A DNA stretch of 64,000 nucleotides from CBDBLK01 sp965243145 (GTDB lineage: Bacteria; Bdellovibrionota; Bacteriovoracia; Bacteriovoracales; Bacteriovoracaceae). Within the stretch, counting starts at the first letter, position 1. Each line of letters begins with the position of its first letter. The notes under the pieces were generated by a model that saw only the letters and a program-made list of their open reading frames with translations, did not search any database and was not told where the DNA came from. Of the stretch, positions 25,514 through 34,947 are shown one piece after another. A program made the translations under genes and the position numbers. The stretch spans positions 2,170,001-2,234,000 of the forward strand of contig CBDEUB010000002.1 in the NCBI GenBank assembly GCA_965243145.1. The letters are read 5' to 3'.

Positions 25514-27040
25514 TTAACTTTTCAGAGTGTGCATTTCTTTGCCGTCAAAACACAAAGTGATTTCTTTTTTTTCTTGAACCGTAGTCAGATTGACTGGCCT
25601 TGCCCAAAGGCCATGAATGTTTTTTAAGGTATCGTGTGCCAGGGCCATATCCAGGTCGACGCCCTGGTGTTGGTGCACCAGGTGCAGTTCTCCCCGGTTT
25701 TTATAATTGCCCGATTCAACTTCTATGACGGGATTGCCAAAATTTGTCAGCGAGGCCAAAAGTTTTTTCTTGACCAATTCAAAGTCGCGTTCCTGGATGA
25801 TAAAGCGGCCGATTCTGGGTTCGTATTCGTAGGTAAACAATTGTTGGCGCAGGCAAAAATCTTGGGTAAAAAATTCGTCAATAAAGGTAATGTCGTTGTG
25901 TGTTTTGCGGATTTCAAAAATTTTTTCATCGCCCTGACAGGTTTCGCGGTTCCAATTTTCCCGTTCCTCCATGCTTTTGCACTCTTGGTAATCTTTGCCA
26001 AAACGCCCGGTATCCCAGCGGTATTTAATATCGCGGAAAAGCTCGATGCCGATTTTGTAGGGATTGATTTGCTGGCGACTCATGGCCATAACCCCGGCGT
26101 GTTTGTCACTAAAATCAATGATTTCGCTGGGGCCGAGTGCTTTTTGAGTCATAATGGTGGAATGCCAGTAACTGGCCCATCCTTCATTCATGATTTTGGT
26201 CATGCGCTGGGGAAGAAAATAATAGGCCTCTTCCCTAAGCAGGCCCAAAATGTCGGCCTCCCACTCTTTGAGGGGAGCATTTTCAATGAGAAACATCATA
26301 ATATCGCGCGGGTTTGAATTTTTTGGAGTTTGGCGATTGTTAGCATCATTTTTTTTGGATTTGCGCTTGGAAGAGGTTTTGCGGCCGCCTTGGGAACGCA
26401 TAAAACTTTTTAAATATTCGCTGCGCCCATCGGAATTGGTTTGCACTTCTTGATTTTGGCCCAGGCGCTGCTTTCTGTATTGGCGTTCTTTCTCCATGCG
26501 AGAATAGCGCAATTCGAGAGTTTCAAACAAAATGTTAATATCCAGTAAATTTTCCAGAGAGTGCACCCGATCGATAAATTCTTCGACATTATCTTGGCCA
26601 TGCAAGTCCATATAGCGTCTAATTTTAGTGCGGTGGTTGGCCATGACATCCATCATTTTGCGGTTGGTATTTTTAAACCAGGCATTGTTTTTGAAAAAAT
26701 CGGCGTGGCCATAGACATGGGCCATGACAATTTTTTGATCAACCCAATGATTGGCCTTGAGCAAATAGGCGTAACAAGGATCGGTATTGATCACCATTTC
26801 GTAAATTTTAGAGAGGCCATAAGTGTGGGATTTGGAGAGTTGGTCGTACTCCATCCCGAAACGCCAATGGGGATAACGATGGGGAAACCCCCCTTGGGAG
26901 GCCAGGATATTAACGGTGTCGTAGTCGCAAACTTCAAAGATGACGGGGTAAAAATCGAGTCCGTAATCGAGGGCATATTGGTGAATATCGTCTTTTAATT
27001 GGGCCAATTCTTTATTGAGTGGCCAGGTTCGAGTGGTCAT
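25514..27040 (-). CDS. SpoVR family protein
   Basis: A 508-residue member of the SpoVR/YcgB family. The name comes from Bacillus spore cortex formation, but the family is wide in non-spore-formers and always near PrkA and YeaH. Conserved stretches include YGLDFYPVIFEV, MVINTDPCYAYLL, MAHVYGHADFFKNN and MNEGWASYWHSTIMTQ. The histidine and glutamate pattern (VYGHADF, NEGWASYWH) suggests a metal site. Its ATG overlaps the yeaH-like stop, so it is the last gene of the prkA operon. The biochemical role is unknown. Confidence 0.95.
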   Translation of the reverse strand: MTTRTWPLNKELAQLKDDIHQYALDYGLDFYPVIFEVCDYDTVNILASQGGFPHRYPHWRFGMEYDQLSKSHTYGLSKIYEMVINTDPCYAYLLKANHWVDQKIVMAHVYGHADFFKNNAWFKNTNRKMMDVMANHRTKIRRYMDLHGQDNVEEFIDRVHSLENLLDINILFETLELRYSRMEKERQYRKQRLGQNQEVQTNSDGRSEYLKSFMRSQGGRKTSSKRKSKKNDANNRQTPKNSNPRDIMMFLIENAPLKEWEADILGLLREEAYYFLPQRMTKIMNEGWASYWHSTIMTQKALGPSEIIDFSDKHAGVMAMSRQQINPYKIGIELFRDIKYRWDTGRFGKDYQECKSMEERENWNRETCQGDEKIFEIRKTHNDITFIDEFFTQDFCLRQQLFTYEYEPRIGRFIIQERDFELVKKKLLASLTNFGNPVIEVESGNYKNRGELHLVHQHQGVDLDMALAHDTLKNIHGLWARPVNLTTVQEKKEITLCFDGKEMHTLKS

Positions 27041-28152
27041 TTGCCCCTGCCTAAAAAATCTTTGATAGAGTCCAGGATAGCGTGCCTTCCCTTGATTTTA
27101 GAGAGAGTGACTTTATCGTTGTTGTTTCCGTAGGCCATTTGCAAATCTTTGTAAAATTGTCCCGAACCATAGCGGCTTTCGACTTGCCCGTAGGAAAAAA
27201 CATTGCATACCGGGAGCAGGTGTTGGTCGAGAATTTGCAGGCATATTTTGGTGTCGTCGGTTGACCAATTGTCCCCGTCGGAAAAGTGAAAGGGATAGAT
27301 ATTCCACTCTTGGGGGCCATAATCCTGGCAAATAATTTCATGGCACAGGCGGAAGGCCGAACTGATCAGAGTGCCCCCCGAATCGCGGGTGCTGAAAAAT
27401 GTCTCTTCATCGACTTCTTTGGCGGTGGCATCGTGGATAATATAGCGAATGTCTATATTTTTGTATTGCGATTTGAGCCACAAATTGATCCAAAAAGATT
27501 CTGTGCGGACGATTTCTTTTTGCTCGTCGCCCATGGAGCCGGAAACATCCATCATGTAGATGACTACTGCGGCGTGCTCATTTTCGACGACTTGGGTGTT
27601 GCTGCGGTAGCGCATATCTTTTTTGATGGGAATGACCACGGGGTTTTGGAGGTCGTAGGTTCCGCTGCTAATTTGCCTCTTGAGGGCCTCGCGGTAAGAG
27701 CGCTTGAAGTGTTTGAGAGAGTTGGGGCCAACCGTGCCGATGGATTTGTATTTATTGGTGGTGCTGAGCAGGGTTTTTCTGCCTTTGGGTTGAATGTTGG
27801 GGAGTTCTAATTTCTCTCCCAAAATGGAGGCCAGTTCTTCCAGCGAAAGTTCTACATCCCGGGCCTTTTCCCCCTCCTGATTGCCCGCTTTCCCCGGGCC
27901 TGTTTGCTCTCCATCTTCTGGCCCATCTACATATTCGCCCCGTTTGCCCTGTCCCTGCCCCAGTCCTCCTTGTTGTTGTTCACCGAAGCGAAAGCGGGGA
28001 GTTTCAATGCTGGGCATGGGAATTTTATAGTTCTTATCTCCCTTGGGACTGGGTATTTCCCCCTCGGAAATGTACTTTCCCAAGTTATCCCTGACTTTGC
28101 CCCGGATGATTTTGCGGAACCGCGCGTGGTCTCTTTTGATCGGGTGATCCAT
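27037..28152 (-). CDS. YeaH/UPF0229 (DUF444) family protein
   Basis: A 371-residue protein of the DUF444 family. The N terminus DHARFRKIIRGKVRDNLGKYI is family-typical and a glycine/glutamine-rich linker follows. The C-terminal von Willebrand A-like part contains IYMMDVSGSMGDEQKE, the metal-ion-dependent adhesion motif D-x-S-x-S, plus SGGTLISSAF and YPFHFSDGDNW. It is encoded between prkA and spoVR, as in many proteobacteria, and the three are thought to act in one stress or nutrient-response pathway. It starts 24 nt after the prkA stop. Confidence 0.95.
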   Translation of the reverse strand: MDHPIKRDHARFRKIIRGKVRDNLGKYISEGEIPSPKGDKNYKIPMPSIETPRFRFGEQQQGGLGQGQGKRGEYVDGPEDGEQTGPGKAGNQEGEKARDVELSLEELASILGEKLELPNIQPKGRKTLLSTTNKYKSIGTVGPNSLKHFKRSYREALKRQISSGTYDLQNPVVIPIKKDMRYRSNTQVVENEHAAVVIYMMDVSGSMGDEQKEIVRTESFWINLWLKSQYKNIDIRYIIHDATAKEVDEETFFSTRDSGGTLISSAFRLCHEIICQDYGPQEWNIYPFHFSDGDNWSTDDTKICLQILDQHLLPVCNVFSYGQVESRYGSGQFYKDLQMAYGNNNDKVTLSKIKGRHAILDSIKDFLGRGK

Positions 28153-28176
28153 AAAAATTTCTCCCGAACTGATACC

Positions 28177-30246
28177 TCAAGACTTGGCCGAATCCCCTTT
28201 GGCAAAAATGGAGGCCACAAAGTTGAGGGCGTCGGTGGCGCAAATTTCACAATATCCAAAATTTTTGATCAGGCGGGCCTTGACCACATCAATTTTTTCC
28301 TGAGTTTCTTTGTCGACCACTTTGGAGATAATGGTGGTCAGCTTGATGGTGTCCTTTTGGTCTTCAAAAAGTTTGAGTTCCAGGGCACGGTGCAGCCGCT
28401 CGTTCATTTTGTAATCAAACTGTTTGCCCTCGATGGCCAGTGCACCAATATAATTCATAATTTCCCTGCGGAAATCGTCTTTTCTCGACTCGGGAATGTC
28501 AATTTTTCCCTCCACCGAGCGCATAAAGCGCTCGTCGGCATCTTCCAGTTGATTGGAGTATTTATTGCGAATTTTTTCCCTTTGGGTGTAGGCCTTAACA
28601 TTGTCGATATAGTTGGCGCACAGGGTTTGGATGGCGTTTTCGTCTACACTGATCGCCTTTTGCACATCATTTTTCACAATGTCTTCAAATTCCTGGCGGG
28701 ACACGGCCAAAAGTTCTTTGTATTTTTCCAGAATTTCGGGAGAGTTGATCAGTCCGTGGTGTTTCAGGCCGGCCCCCAATTCGTTAAAAACCATAAAGGG
28801 ATTTAAGCATCCCGAGTCGCTGTTTTTCACCAGGGCATTGGAAATTTTATCTTGAATATACCTCGGTGAGATGCCCTCCAATCCTTCGCGTACTGCTTCT
28901 TTGCGCAATTCTTTAACATTGTCTTCATTGTATCCCGGCAAGGTTTTGCCGTTGTAGAGTTTGAGTTTTTGTAGCGTGGTGAGGTCGCTCTTTTTGGGTT
29001 CCTCCATGCGCGTGAGCACCGACCACAGGGCCGCCATTTCGAGAGTGTGGGGGGCAATGTGCATGTGGGGGATTTTGTCGGGGTTAAAATCCCTTTTGTA
29101 AATTTTGACTTCATTGTCCAGTCTGGTAATGTACGGAATGTCGATTTTGACGGTGCGATCTCTGAGCGCTTCCATAAATTCGTTATTTTGCAATTTTTTA
29201 AATTCCGGTTCATTGGTGTGCCCGAGAATAACCTCGTCAATATCGGTCTGGGCAAATTTCTTGGGCTTGATGGATTGCTCTTGGGAAGCACCCAGGAGGT
29301 CGTAGAGAAAGGCCACATCCAGTTTGAGCATCTCGATAAATTCGACGACGCCCCGGTTGGCGATATTAAATTCTCCGTCAAAGTTGAAGGCGCGCGGGTC
29401 GGAATCGGAGCCGTATTGGGCGATTTTGCGGTAGTTAATGTCGCCGGTGAGTTCCGTCGAATCCTGGTTTTTCTCGTCTTTGGGTTGAAAAGTGCCGATG
29501 CCGATGCGGTCTTTTTCGGAGAGGATCAGGCGTTTCACCCGAATGTGGGCCATGGCCTGGTTCCAATCTCCCTGATAGCGTTGCATGTAGGCGGTGAGGA
29601 TAAAGCGGTCGGCGGGATTGACTTCGCCTTTAATTTTGATTTTGTAATCCTTGGCCTGGCGGCCGCGGTTAATTTCTTGCAAGAGTGTTTCGCGTGCCTC
29701 AAAGGGGATCAGTTTTAAGGGTTCTTCGTGCATGGGAGAGGCAAAGGTTTTATTGCCTCCCAAAATGTCGGTTTCCAGTTCGTCAAACCATTCAAAGGTG
29801 TACATCGCTCCTTCGTCGGTGCGGGAATAGTGTTCCAGGCCCTTTTTGATCAGGCGGGCGATGGAAGATTTGGCACTGCCCACTGGCCCGTGCAAGAGCA
29901 AAACTCTCTTTTCGGTTCCGTAACCGGAGGCCGCTGACTTGAAGAAATTTACCAATTTCATAAGGTGCACATCAATGCCAAACACCGCATCTTTGCCATT
30001 TTCAATGGGGTCGTCAAAAAAGTGGTAGCGGGTAATGTCTTTTTTGTATTCGGTGTAGTTACTGGTTTCGTAGGACATAATCATGTCGTAGATTCTCTGA
30101 AAGGCATTGCGGGCAATTTTGGGATTGCCGGTGAGTTTGTCGATATAATCTTGAAAAGTCCCTTGCCAGTGTAAATAAGAAAAATCTTTGGCCTTGTAAT
30201 TTTTGGCCATAAACTTGGCCAAATTCATGGAACTGCTCATGGCCAC
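28177..30246 (-). CDS. prkA: PrkA-family serine protein kinase / AAA ATPase
   Basis: A 689-residue PrkA (YeaG in E. coli). The N-terminal AAA domain has Walker A GPVGSAKSSIARLI and the family motif FEWFDELETDILGGNKTFASPMHEEPL. The C-terminal part contains the eukaryotic-kinase-like PrkA domain (FRREIMNYIGALAIEGK, YKMNERLHRALELKLFEDQ). Homologues phosphorylate targets or act as ATPase/protease regulators in stationary-phase and sporulation control. It leads an operon with yeaH and spoVR, has an AAGGAGGAG Shine-Dalgarno, and is divergent from a PP2C phosphatase gene. Confidence 0.96.
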   Translation of the reverse strand: MAMSSSMNLAKFMAKNYKAKDFSYLHWQGTFQDYIDKLTGNPKIARNAFQRIYDMIMSYETSNYTEYKKDITRYHFFDDPIENGKDAVFGIDVHLMKLVNFFKSAASGYGTEKRVLLLHGPVGSAKSSIARLIKKGLEHYSRTDEGAMYTFEWFDELETDILGGNKTFASPMHEEPLKLIPFEARETLLQEINRGRQAKDYKIKIKGEVNPADRFILTAYMQRYQGDWNQAMAHIRVKRLILSEKDRIGIGTFQPKDEKNQDSTELTGDINYRKIAQYGSDSDPRAFNFDGEFNIANRGVVEFIEMLKLDVAFLYDLLGASQEQSIKPKKFAQTDIDEVILGHTNEPEFKKLQNNEFMEALRDRTVKIDIPYITRLDNEVKIYKRDFNPDKIPHMHIAPHTLEMAALWSVLTRMEEPKKSDLTTLQKLKLYNGKTLPGYNEDNVKELRKEAVREGLEGISPRYIQDKISNALVKNSDSGCLNPFMVFNELGAGLKHHGLINSPEILEKYKELLAVSRQEFEDIVKNDVQKAISVDENAIQTLCANYIDNVKAYTQREKIRNKYSNQLEDADERFMRSVEGKIDIPESRKDDFRREIMNYIGALAIEGKQFDYKMNERLHRALELKLFEDQKDTIKLTTIISKVVDKETQEKIDVVKARLIKNFGYCEICATDALNFVASIFAKGDSAKS

Positions 30247-30284
30247 ACTCCTCCTTGAATAGCTCTTTTTGTGCTTTCACTCCC

Positions 30285-30313
30285 ATTATAAACTCATTTT
30301 GACTCGGGCAAAA
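30285..30313 (-). promoter_or_regulatory. sigma-70-type promoter of prkA operon
   Basis: On the minus strand TTTTGC (complement of 30308-30313) is followed after 17 nt by a perfect TATAAT (complement of 30285-30290). The prkA ATG lies about 39 nt downstream of the -10 box with an intervening AAGGAGGAG. Confidence 0.5.
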
Positions 30314-30359
30314 GATTCCCTGTGATTGAGGCGGGTGGATTTGGCCCAATTCAAATGCG

Positions 30360-30388
30360 TTGACAATTGTTTAAAGTAGTCGGACAAT
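30360..30388 (+). promoter_or_regulatory. sigma-70-type promoter of the PP2C phosphatase gene
   Basis: A perfect -35 TTGACA (30360-30365) is followed after 17 nt by GACAAT (30383-30388), four of six matches to TATAAT. The phosphatase ATG is at 30407, so the leader is short. Confidence 0.5.
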
Positions 30389-30406
30389 GAAGTTAAAGAG
30401 GATTTT

Positions 30407-31150
30407 ATGGGGCTTTTATCCGCTGGCCTAACAGATATTGGACGGGTTCGCACCTCAAATCAGGACGCCATTTATCTCAATTCCGAGAAACACATTTTTA
30501 TTGTCGCCGACGGCATGGGAGGGCATCGTGGTGGCGATATTGCCAGTTCTGTTGCGGTGGAAGAAACTTCCCGCTACCTTTTAGAGCATTACAGCGAAGA
30601 ACCGGCCAAAATCCAAAAGGACGCCATCGAGCAGGCCCATCTGGCGATCCGCAAACGCAGTGAAGAAGAACAAAAATTGGCCGGGATGGGGACTACTATT
30701 GTCGGCCAACTCTTCCGCGATTCCTACCTTCACATTGCCAATGTGGGAGACAGTCGCCTGTATCTCATCCACAAAAAGAAACTTTATCTTTTGACTTGTG
30801 ACCACAACCTCATTCAAGAGAAGCTCAATTTGGGTTTTTACAACCGCGAACAGGCGGCCCAGGACATTCACAAAAATGTTTTGGTGCGGGCGGTGGGGTT
30901 TGAAGAGGAAGTCAACATTGATTTGTATTCTTATCAAGTTCACCGCAATGACATTTTCTTGAGTTGTTCTGACGGTCTGCATGGCCAAGTGAGCGATCCC
31001 GATATTCTCCACATTGTCAATTCTTCCCTTCCCCGGCCCGAGGATGCTACGGAAGAACAATTGATGCAGACAGTGCACGAATTGGTCGATCAGGCCAATC
31101 AAAATGGCGGCAAGGACAATGTTTCGGTGGTTGGGGTGATCGCTCAATAA
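30407..31150 (+). CDS. PP2C-type serine/threonine protein phosphatase
   Basis: A 247-residue PPM phosphatase of the bacterial PrpC/Stp1 type. Motifs with metal-binding aspartates are TDIGRVRTSNQDA near residue 8, VADGMGGHRGGDIAS near 34, IANVGDSRLYL, DIFLSCSDGL and GGKDNVSVVGV at the end. It removes phosphate from Ser/Thr of protein substrates. It is divergent from the prkA kinase operon across a 160-bp region carrying promoters for both, which makes PrkA or its targets plausible partners. No membrane segment is present. Confidence 0.95.
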   Translation: MGLLSAGLTDIGRVRTSNQDAIYLNSEKHIFIVADGMGGHRGGDIASSVAVEETSRYLLEHYSEEPAKIQKDAIEQAHLAIRKRSEEEQKLAGMGTTIVGQLFRDSYLHIANVGDSRLYLIHKKKLYLLTCDHNLIQEKLNLGFYNREQAAQDIHKNVLVRAVGFEEEVNIDLYSYQVHRNDIFLSCSDGLHGQVSDPDILHIVNSSLPRPEDATEEQLMQTVHELVDQANQNGGKDNVSVVGVIAQ

Positions 31151-31218
31151 AATGGATGGCCGACTTTTTCTCTCTCTGTTATGGCCTTTTTCCGGTGGGC
31201 CATTTAAAATGAGAGACT

Positions 31219-32346
31219 GTGGATCGCTACTTTACCATTATGATTATTCCGGGGCGCGAAAAGGGTGTTCGTTCGCTTCGCATTCCCCAGGTTTTTTTCC
31301 GCACCTTTTTGTTTTTGCTGGTCATTTTTTTAACTTTGTTGGGCATTTTTGCCTATGATTATTGGAAAATTTTGCGCGAGATTCATCGCAATAAACACCT
31401 CACCATAGAAAACCGCCAACTCAAAGAGCAAATTCAGCTTTTTCAAATGAAAATCAATTCTCTCACCGAAGACTTGGAGAGAATCCACACATTTGAGAAA
31501 AAATTGCGCATTATCACTGGCCTGGAGAGTGTGGATATGGCCCGCGCTCTCAAGGGCAACCAGTTGGAGGAGGGGACTGATTCCTCCTCTTCCCCCCCAC
31601 TTGAAAACCAATCGGGGGAGGAAGACAGGCCTTTGCGCCGGGGGGAGGCCTCGGAACTTCGGCCCACCAAGTCTCTCTTTAAAAAACTGCAAGGACTGCG
31701 GGACTTTGAACGGGCCAAGCAATACCAAGACCTCAAAGGCCTCTACGAGCAAAAAATTGCCGCCCGCTTTGGCCTGCGCACCAGCTATCCCTACACCAAA
31801 GAGTGGGGCCAGCTCACCAAGCAGAGTTTTGGATTGGCCTCCGAGTACGCCGAGTTTGATTACAAATTTTCCATCATTAAAGACTTTACCAGAAATCTGG
31901 AGATCAATGTTCACCACCTGGATGGCCATTTGTTGGACAAAGAGAGTTTTTTGCGTTCCACGCCGACTTTGCTTCCCACCAAGGGGTGGATTACCAGTTA
32001 CTATGGCCCCCGCTTGAGTCCCACCTCCAAGCGTTTGCGCATGCATGAAGGTTTGGACATTGGGGCCAGGCCGGGGACGCCGATCGTCTCTCCGGCCGAT
32101 GGCCAGGTCGCCTTTGCCGGTACCAAACCGGGATTTGGCAAATTTGTTCAACTGGATCACGGCTATGGAGTGGAAACTTTTTATGCCCATGTAAAAAAAT
32201 TCTTTGTTCGGCGCGGACAAATTGTTCGGCGCGGACTGCTCATCGCTTCGGTGGGAAGTACAGGGTCTTCTACAGGGCCTCATTTGCACTATGAAATTCG
32301 AGTCAACGGAACTCCCGTCGATCCTCTGTACTTTGTCTTGGATTAA
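31219..32346 (+). CDS. M23 family metallopeptidase, membrane-anchored
   Basis: 375 residues from a GTG. An N-terminal transmembrane segment (about 31-52, TFLFLLVIFLTLLGIFAYDY) is followed by a coiled coil (ENRQLKEQIQLFQMKINSL). A C-terminal LytM/M23 domain has the zinc ligands in MHEGLDIGARPGTPI and GPHLHYEI, plus the YGVETFYAHV strand. The catalytic residues look intact, so it probably cuts peptidoglycan cross-links or stems in the periplasm. It stands immediately before secA, a pairing seen in several deltaproteobacteria. There is a polar insert between coil and peptidase. Confidence 0.93.
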   Translation: MDRYFTIMIIPGREKGVRSLRIPQVFFRTFLFLLVIFLTLLGIFAYDYWKILREIHRNKHLTIENRQLKEQIQLFQMKINSLTEDLERIHTFEKKLRIITGLESVDMARALKGNQLEEGTDSSSSPPLENQSGEEDRPLRRGEASELRPTKSLFKKLQGLRDFERAKQYQDLKGLYEQKIAARFGLRTSYPYTKEWGQLTKQSFGLASEYAEFDYKFSIIKDFTRNLEINVHHLDGHLLDKESFLRSTPTLLPTKGWITSYYGPRLSPTSKRLRMHEGLDIGARPGTPIVSPADGQVAFAGTKPGFGKFVQLDHGYGVETFYAHVKKFFVRRGQIVRRGLLIASVGSTGSSTGPHLHYEIRVNGTPVDPLYFVLD

Positions 32347-32388
32347 GCGTAAAAAGTGTGAACAGTGACTTCGGGAGAGTAATAGAAC

Positions 32389-34944
32389 ATGATCCTTAGG
32401 GCCATCTTTGGAACGCGTAACGCGCGGGAACTGAAAAAATTAAGGCCTTTAGTGGCCAAAATCAACCAGTTGGAAAAGTCCATGGCGGCGCTTTCCGACG
32501 AACAACTCAAGGGCCAAACTCCCCGCTTTAGGGAGCGGTTGGAGCGGGGAGAGTCGCTCCAGTCCCTCTTGCCCGAGGCCTTTGCCACGGTTCGTGAGGC
32601 ATCGCGCCGGGTGTTGAAAATGCGGCCCTACGATGTCCAGCTGATGGGGGGGATCACCCTTTTTGAGGGCAAAATCGCCGAGATGAAAACCGGCGAGGGC
32701 AAAACCTTAATGGCGGCGCTGCCCATGTATTTGCACGGACTCACCCGCCAGGGGGCCCATTTGGTCACGGTCAACGATTATTTGGCCAAACGGGATGCCA
32801 CCGAAATGGTGGGGCCACTCTACCAATGGCTCGGGATTAGCGTTGGGGTGGTGGTTTCCAACATGGAAGAGAGCGAGCGCATGCAGGCCTACCGGGCCGA
32901 CCTCACCTACGGCAGCAACAACGAATTTGCCTTTGACTATCTGAGAGACAACATGAAGTTTGATCTCAGCGACTATGTTCAGCGCGGCCACAACTTTTGT
33001 ATCGTCGACGAAGTGGATTCCATTCTCATTGACGAAGCGCGGACTCCGTTGCTCATCAGTGGGCCGAGTGAGGGCGACACTCAAATTTATGCCGTGGCCA
33101 ACTCGGTGATTCCCCAGTTGCAAAAGGAGGCCCATTTTACCATTGATGAAAAATCCCGTTCGGCGGTCTTTACCGACAAGGGCATCACCCGTGTGCAGGA
33201 GATTCTCAAAATTCCCGATCTCTTCGATCTCAAGCACAACCAGGCCCTCCACGCCCTCAACCAGGCCTTGAAGGCCCACCACCTCTTTAAACAGGATGTG
33301 GATTATGTGGTCAAAGAGCAGCGAATTGTGATCGTCGATGAGTTTACTGGCCGCCTCAAGGAGGGATCGCGCTGGAGTGATGGACTTCACCAGGCGGTGG
33401 AGGCCAAGGAAGGAGTGCCGATCAAGCAAGAAAACCAAACTTTGGCCTCAATCACTTTTCAAAATTACTTTCGCCTCTATCAAAAGTTGGCGGGGATGAC
33501 GGGGACGGCGGAAACCGAGGCCGAGGAGTTTCGACAAATTTACAGTCTCGATGTGGTGGTGATTCCCACCAATGTCCCCATCGCCCGCGAAGATGAACCC
33601 GATGTCATCTACAAATCGAAGGCCGGAAAAATCCGCGCCGCCACCCAACTGATCAAAGATTGTTACCAGAGGGGGCAACCCATTTTGGTGGGCACCAGTT
33701 CCATCGACAGTTCCGAAATTTTTTCCAATGCCCTCAACCGCTCCAACATTCCCCACAATGTGCTCAATGCCAAACACCACGAACAAGAGGCGGAAATTAT
33801 CGCCCAGGCGGGGCAGAAGGGATCGGTGACCATTGCCACCAACATGGCCGGGCGGGGCACCGACATCAAACTGACCGAGGAAACCAAGGCATTGGGTGGA
33901 CTCATGATCGTGGGCACAGAGAGGAATGAGGCCCGCCGCATAGACAACCAGTTAAAGGGGCGTTCGGGCCGCCAGGGCGACCCCGGCAAGTCTAAATTTT
34001 TTCTCTCGCTGGAAGACGATTTGATGAGGATTTTTGGCAGTGATCGCATTAAGAAATTTATGACCACCATGGGGATGGAAGAGGACGAACCCATCGAGCA
34101 CCGGATGATCACTAACGCCATTACTAAATCCCAAAAGAAAGTTGAGGCCCACAATTTTGAAATCCGCAAACACTTGTTGGAATACGACAATGTGATGAAT
34201 GAACAGCGGCGGGTGATTTACCGCATCCGTCGGGAAATTCTAAGCGACGAAGGCAACCGCCAATTTTTAAACGAACTCACCGAGGATGTTGCCGAAATTT
34301 TGGTGGACAACTACCGCCCGGCCAAAAAAGTTCCGTTGGAGGCGTGGCCATGGGAAGAGATGCGAACTGGTTTTCAAAATACCTTTCACACTGCTTACCA
34401 GATCAATACCGAAGAGTGTTTGGCCAAATACTCGGGAGAACTTGAAGAATATTTTGCCGAAATCGCCAAAGAACTTTTGGCCAAAAAATTTTCCGAGTAC
34501 GACCCTGAACAAGTGCGCATTGCCATTCGTGAAATTCTGCTTTCGACTTTTGACCAGTATTGGAAAGACCATCTCTTGGCCATGGATCATGTCAAAGAAG
34601 GCATCAACTTGCGCGCTTACGCTCAAAAAGACCCATTGACCGAATACAAGCGCGAGGCCTTTGCCCTCTTTGAAAATTTGCGGATTGAAGTTAAAAAGGC
34701 GGTGATCAACAATATTTTTAGTGTAAAATTATATACGGCCGAAGAAATAGAGGAATTGCAGAGGGCGCACCAGGAAGAACTCAATCGCCAATTGGAGGCC
34801 CACCGCCGCAGTTTGTCCGAGGCGGAACGGGAAAAAGACGGCCCCAAAGGGGGAACTGTCCGGCGCAAAGAAGAGAAAGTGGGGCGCAACCAACCTTGCC
34901 CCTGTGGTTCCGGAAAAAAATTCAAACATTGTCACGGGAGATAA
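32389..34944 (+). CDS. secA: preprotein translocase ATPase SecA
   Basis: An 851-residue SecA, the motor that drives unfolded preproteins through SecYEG. Motifs seen are the nucleotide-binding AEMKTGEGKTLMA near residue 97, LTYGSNNEFAFDYLRDNM, the DEAD-type VDEVDSILIDEARTPLLISG, MTGTAETEAEEF, ATNMAGRGTDIKL and GRSGRQGDPG. The C-terminal SecB- and zinc-binding tail is complete (NQPCPCGSGKKFKHCHG). Length is normal. The next gene starts 3 nt after the stop. Confidence 0.98.
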   Translation: MILRAIFGTRNARELKKLRPLVAKINQLEKSMAALSDEQLKGQTPRFRERLERGESLQSLLPEAFATVREASRRVLKMRPYDVQLMGGITLFEGKIAEMKTGEGKTLMAALPMYLHGLTRQGAHLVTVNDYLAKRDATEMVGPLYQWLGISVGVVVSNMEESERMQAYRADLTYGSNNEFAFDYLRDNMKFDLSDYVQRGHNFCIVDEVDSILIDEARTPLLISGPSEGDTQIYAVANSVIPQLQKEAHFTIDEKSRSAVFTDKGITRVQEILKIPDLFDLKHNQALHALNQALKAHHLFKQDVDYVVKEQRIVIVDEFTGRLKEGSRWSDGLHQAVEAKEGVPIKQENQTLASITFQNYFRLYQKLAGMTGTAETEAEEFRQIYSLDVVVIPTNVPIAREDEPDVIYKSKAGKIRAATQLIKDCYQRGQPILVGTSSIDSSEIFSNALNRSNIPHNVLNAKHHEQEAEIIAQAGQKGSVTIATNMAGRGTDIKLTEETKALGGLMIVGTERNEARRIDNQLKGRSGRQGDPGKSKFFLSLEDDLMRIFGSDRIKKFMTTMGMEEDEPIEHRMITNAITKSQKKVEAHNFEIRKHLLEYDNVMNEQRRVIYRIRREILSDEGNRQFLNELTEDVAEILVDNYRPAKKVPLEAWPWEEMRTGFQNTFHTAYQINTEECLAKYSGELEEYFAEIAKELLAKKFSEYDPEQVRIAIREILLSTFDQYWKDHLLAMDHVKEGINLRAYAQKDPLTEYKREAFALFENLRIEVKKAVINNIFSVKLYTAEEIEELQRAHQEELNRQLEAHRRSLSEAEREKDGPKGGTVRRKEEKVGRNQPCPCGSGKKFKHCHGR

Positions 34945-34947
34945 AGT

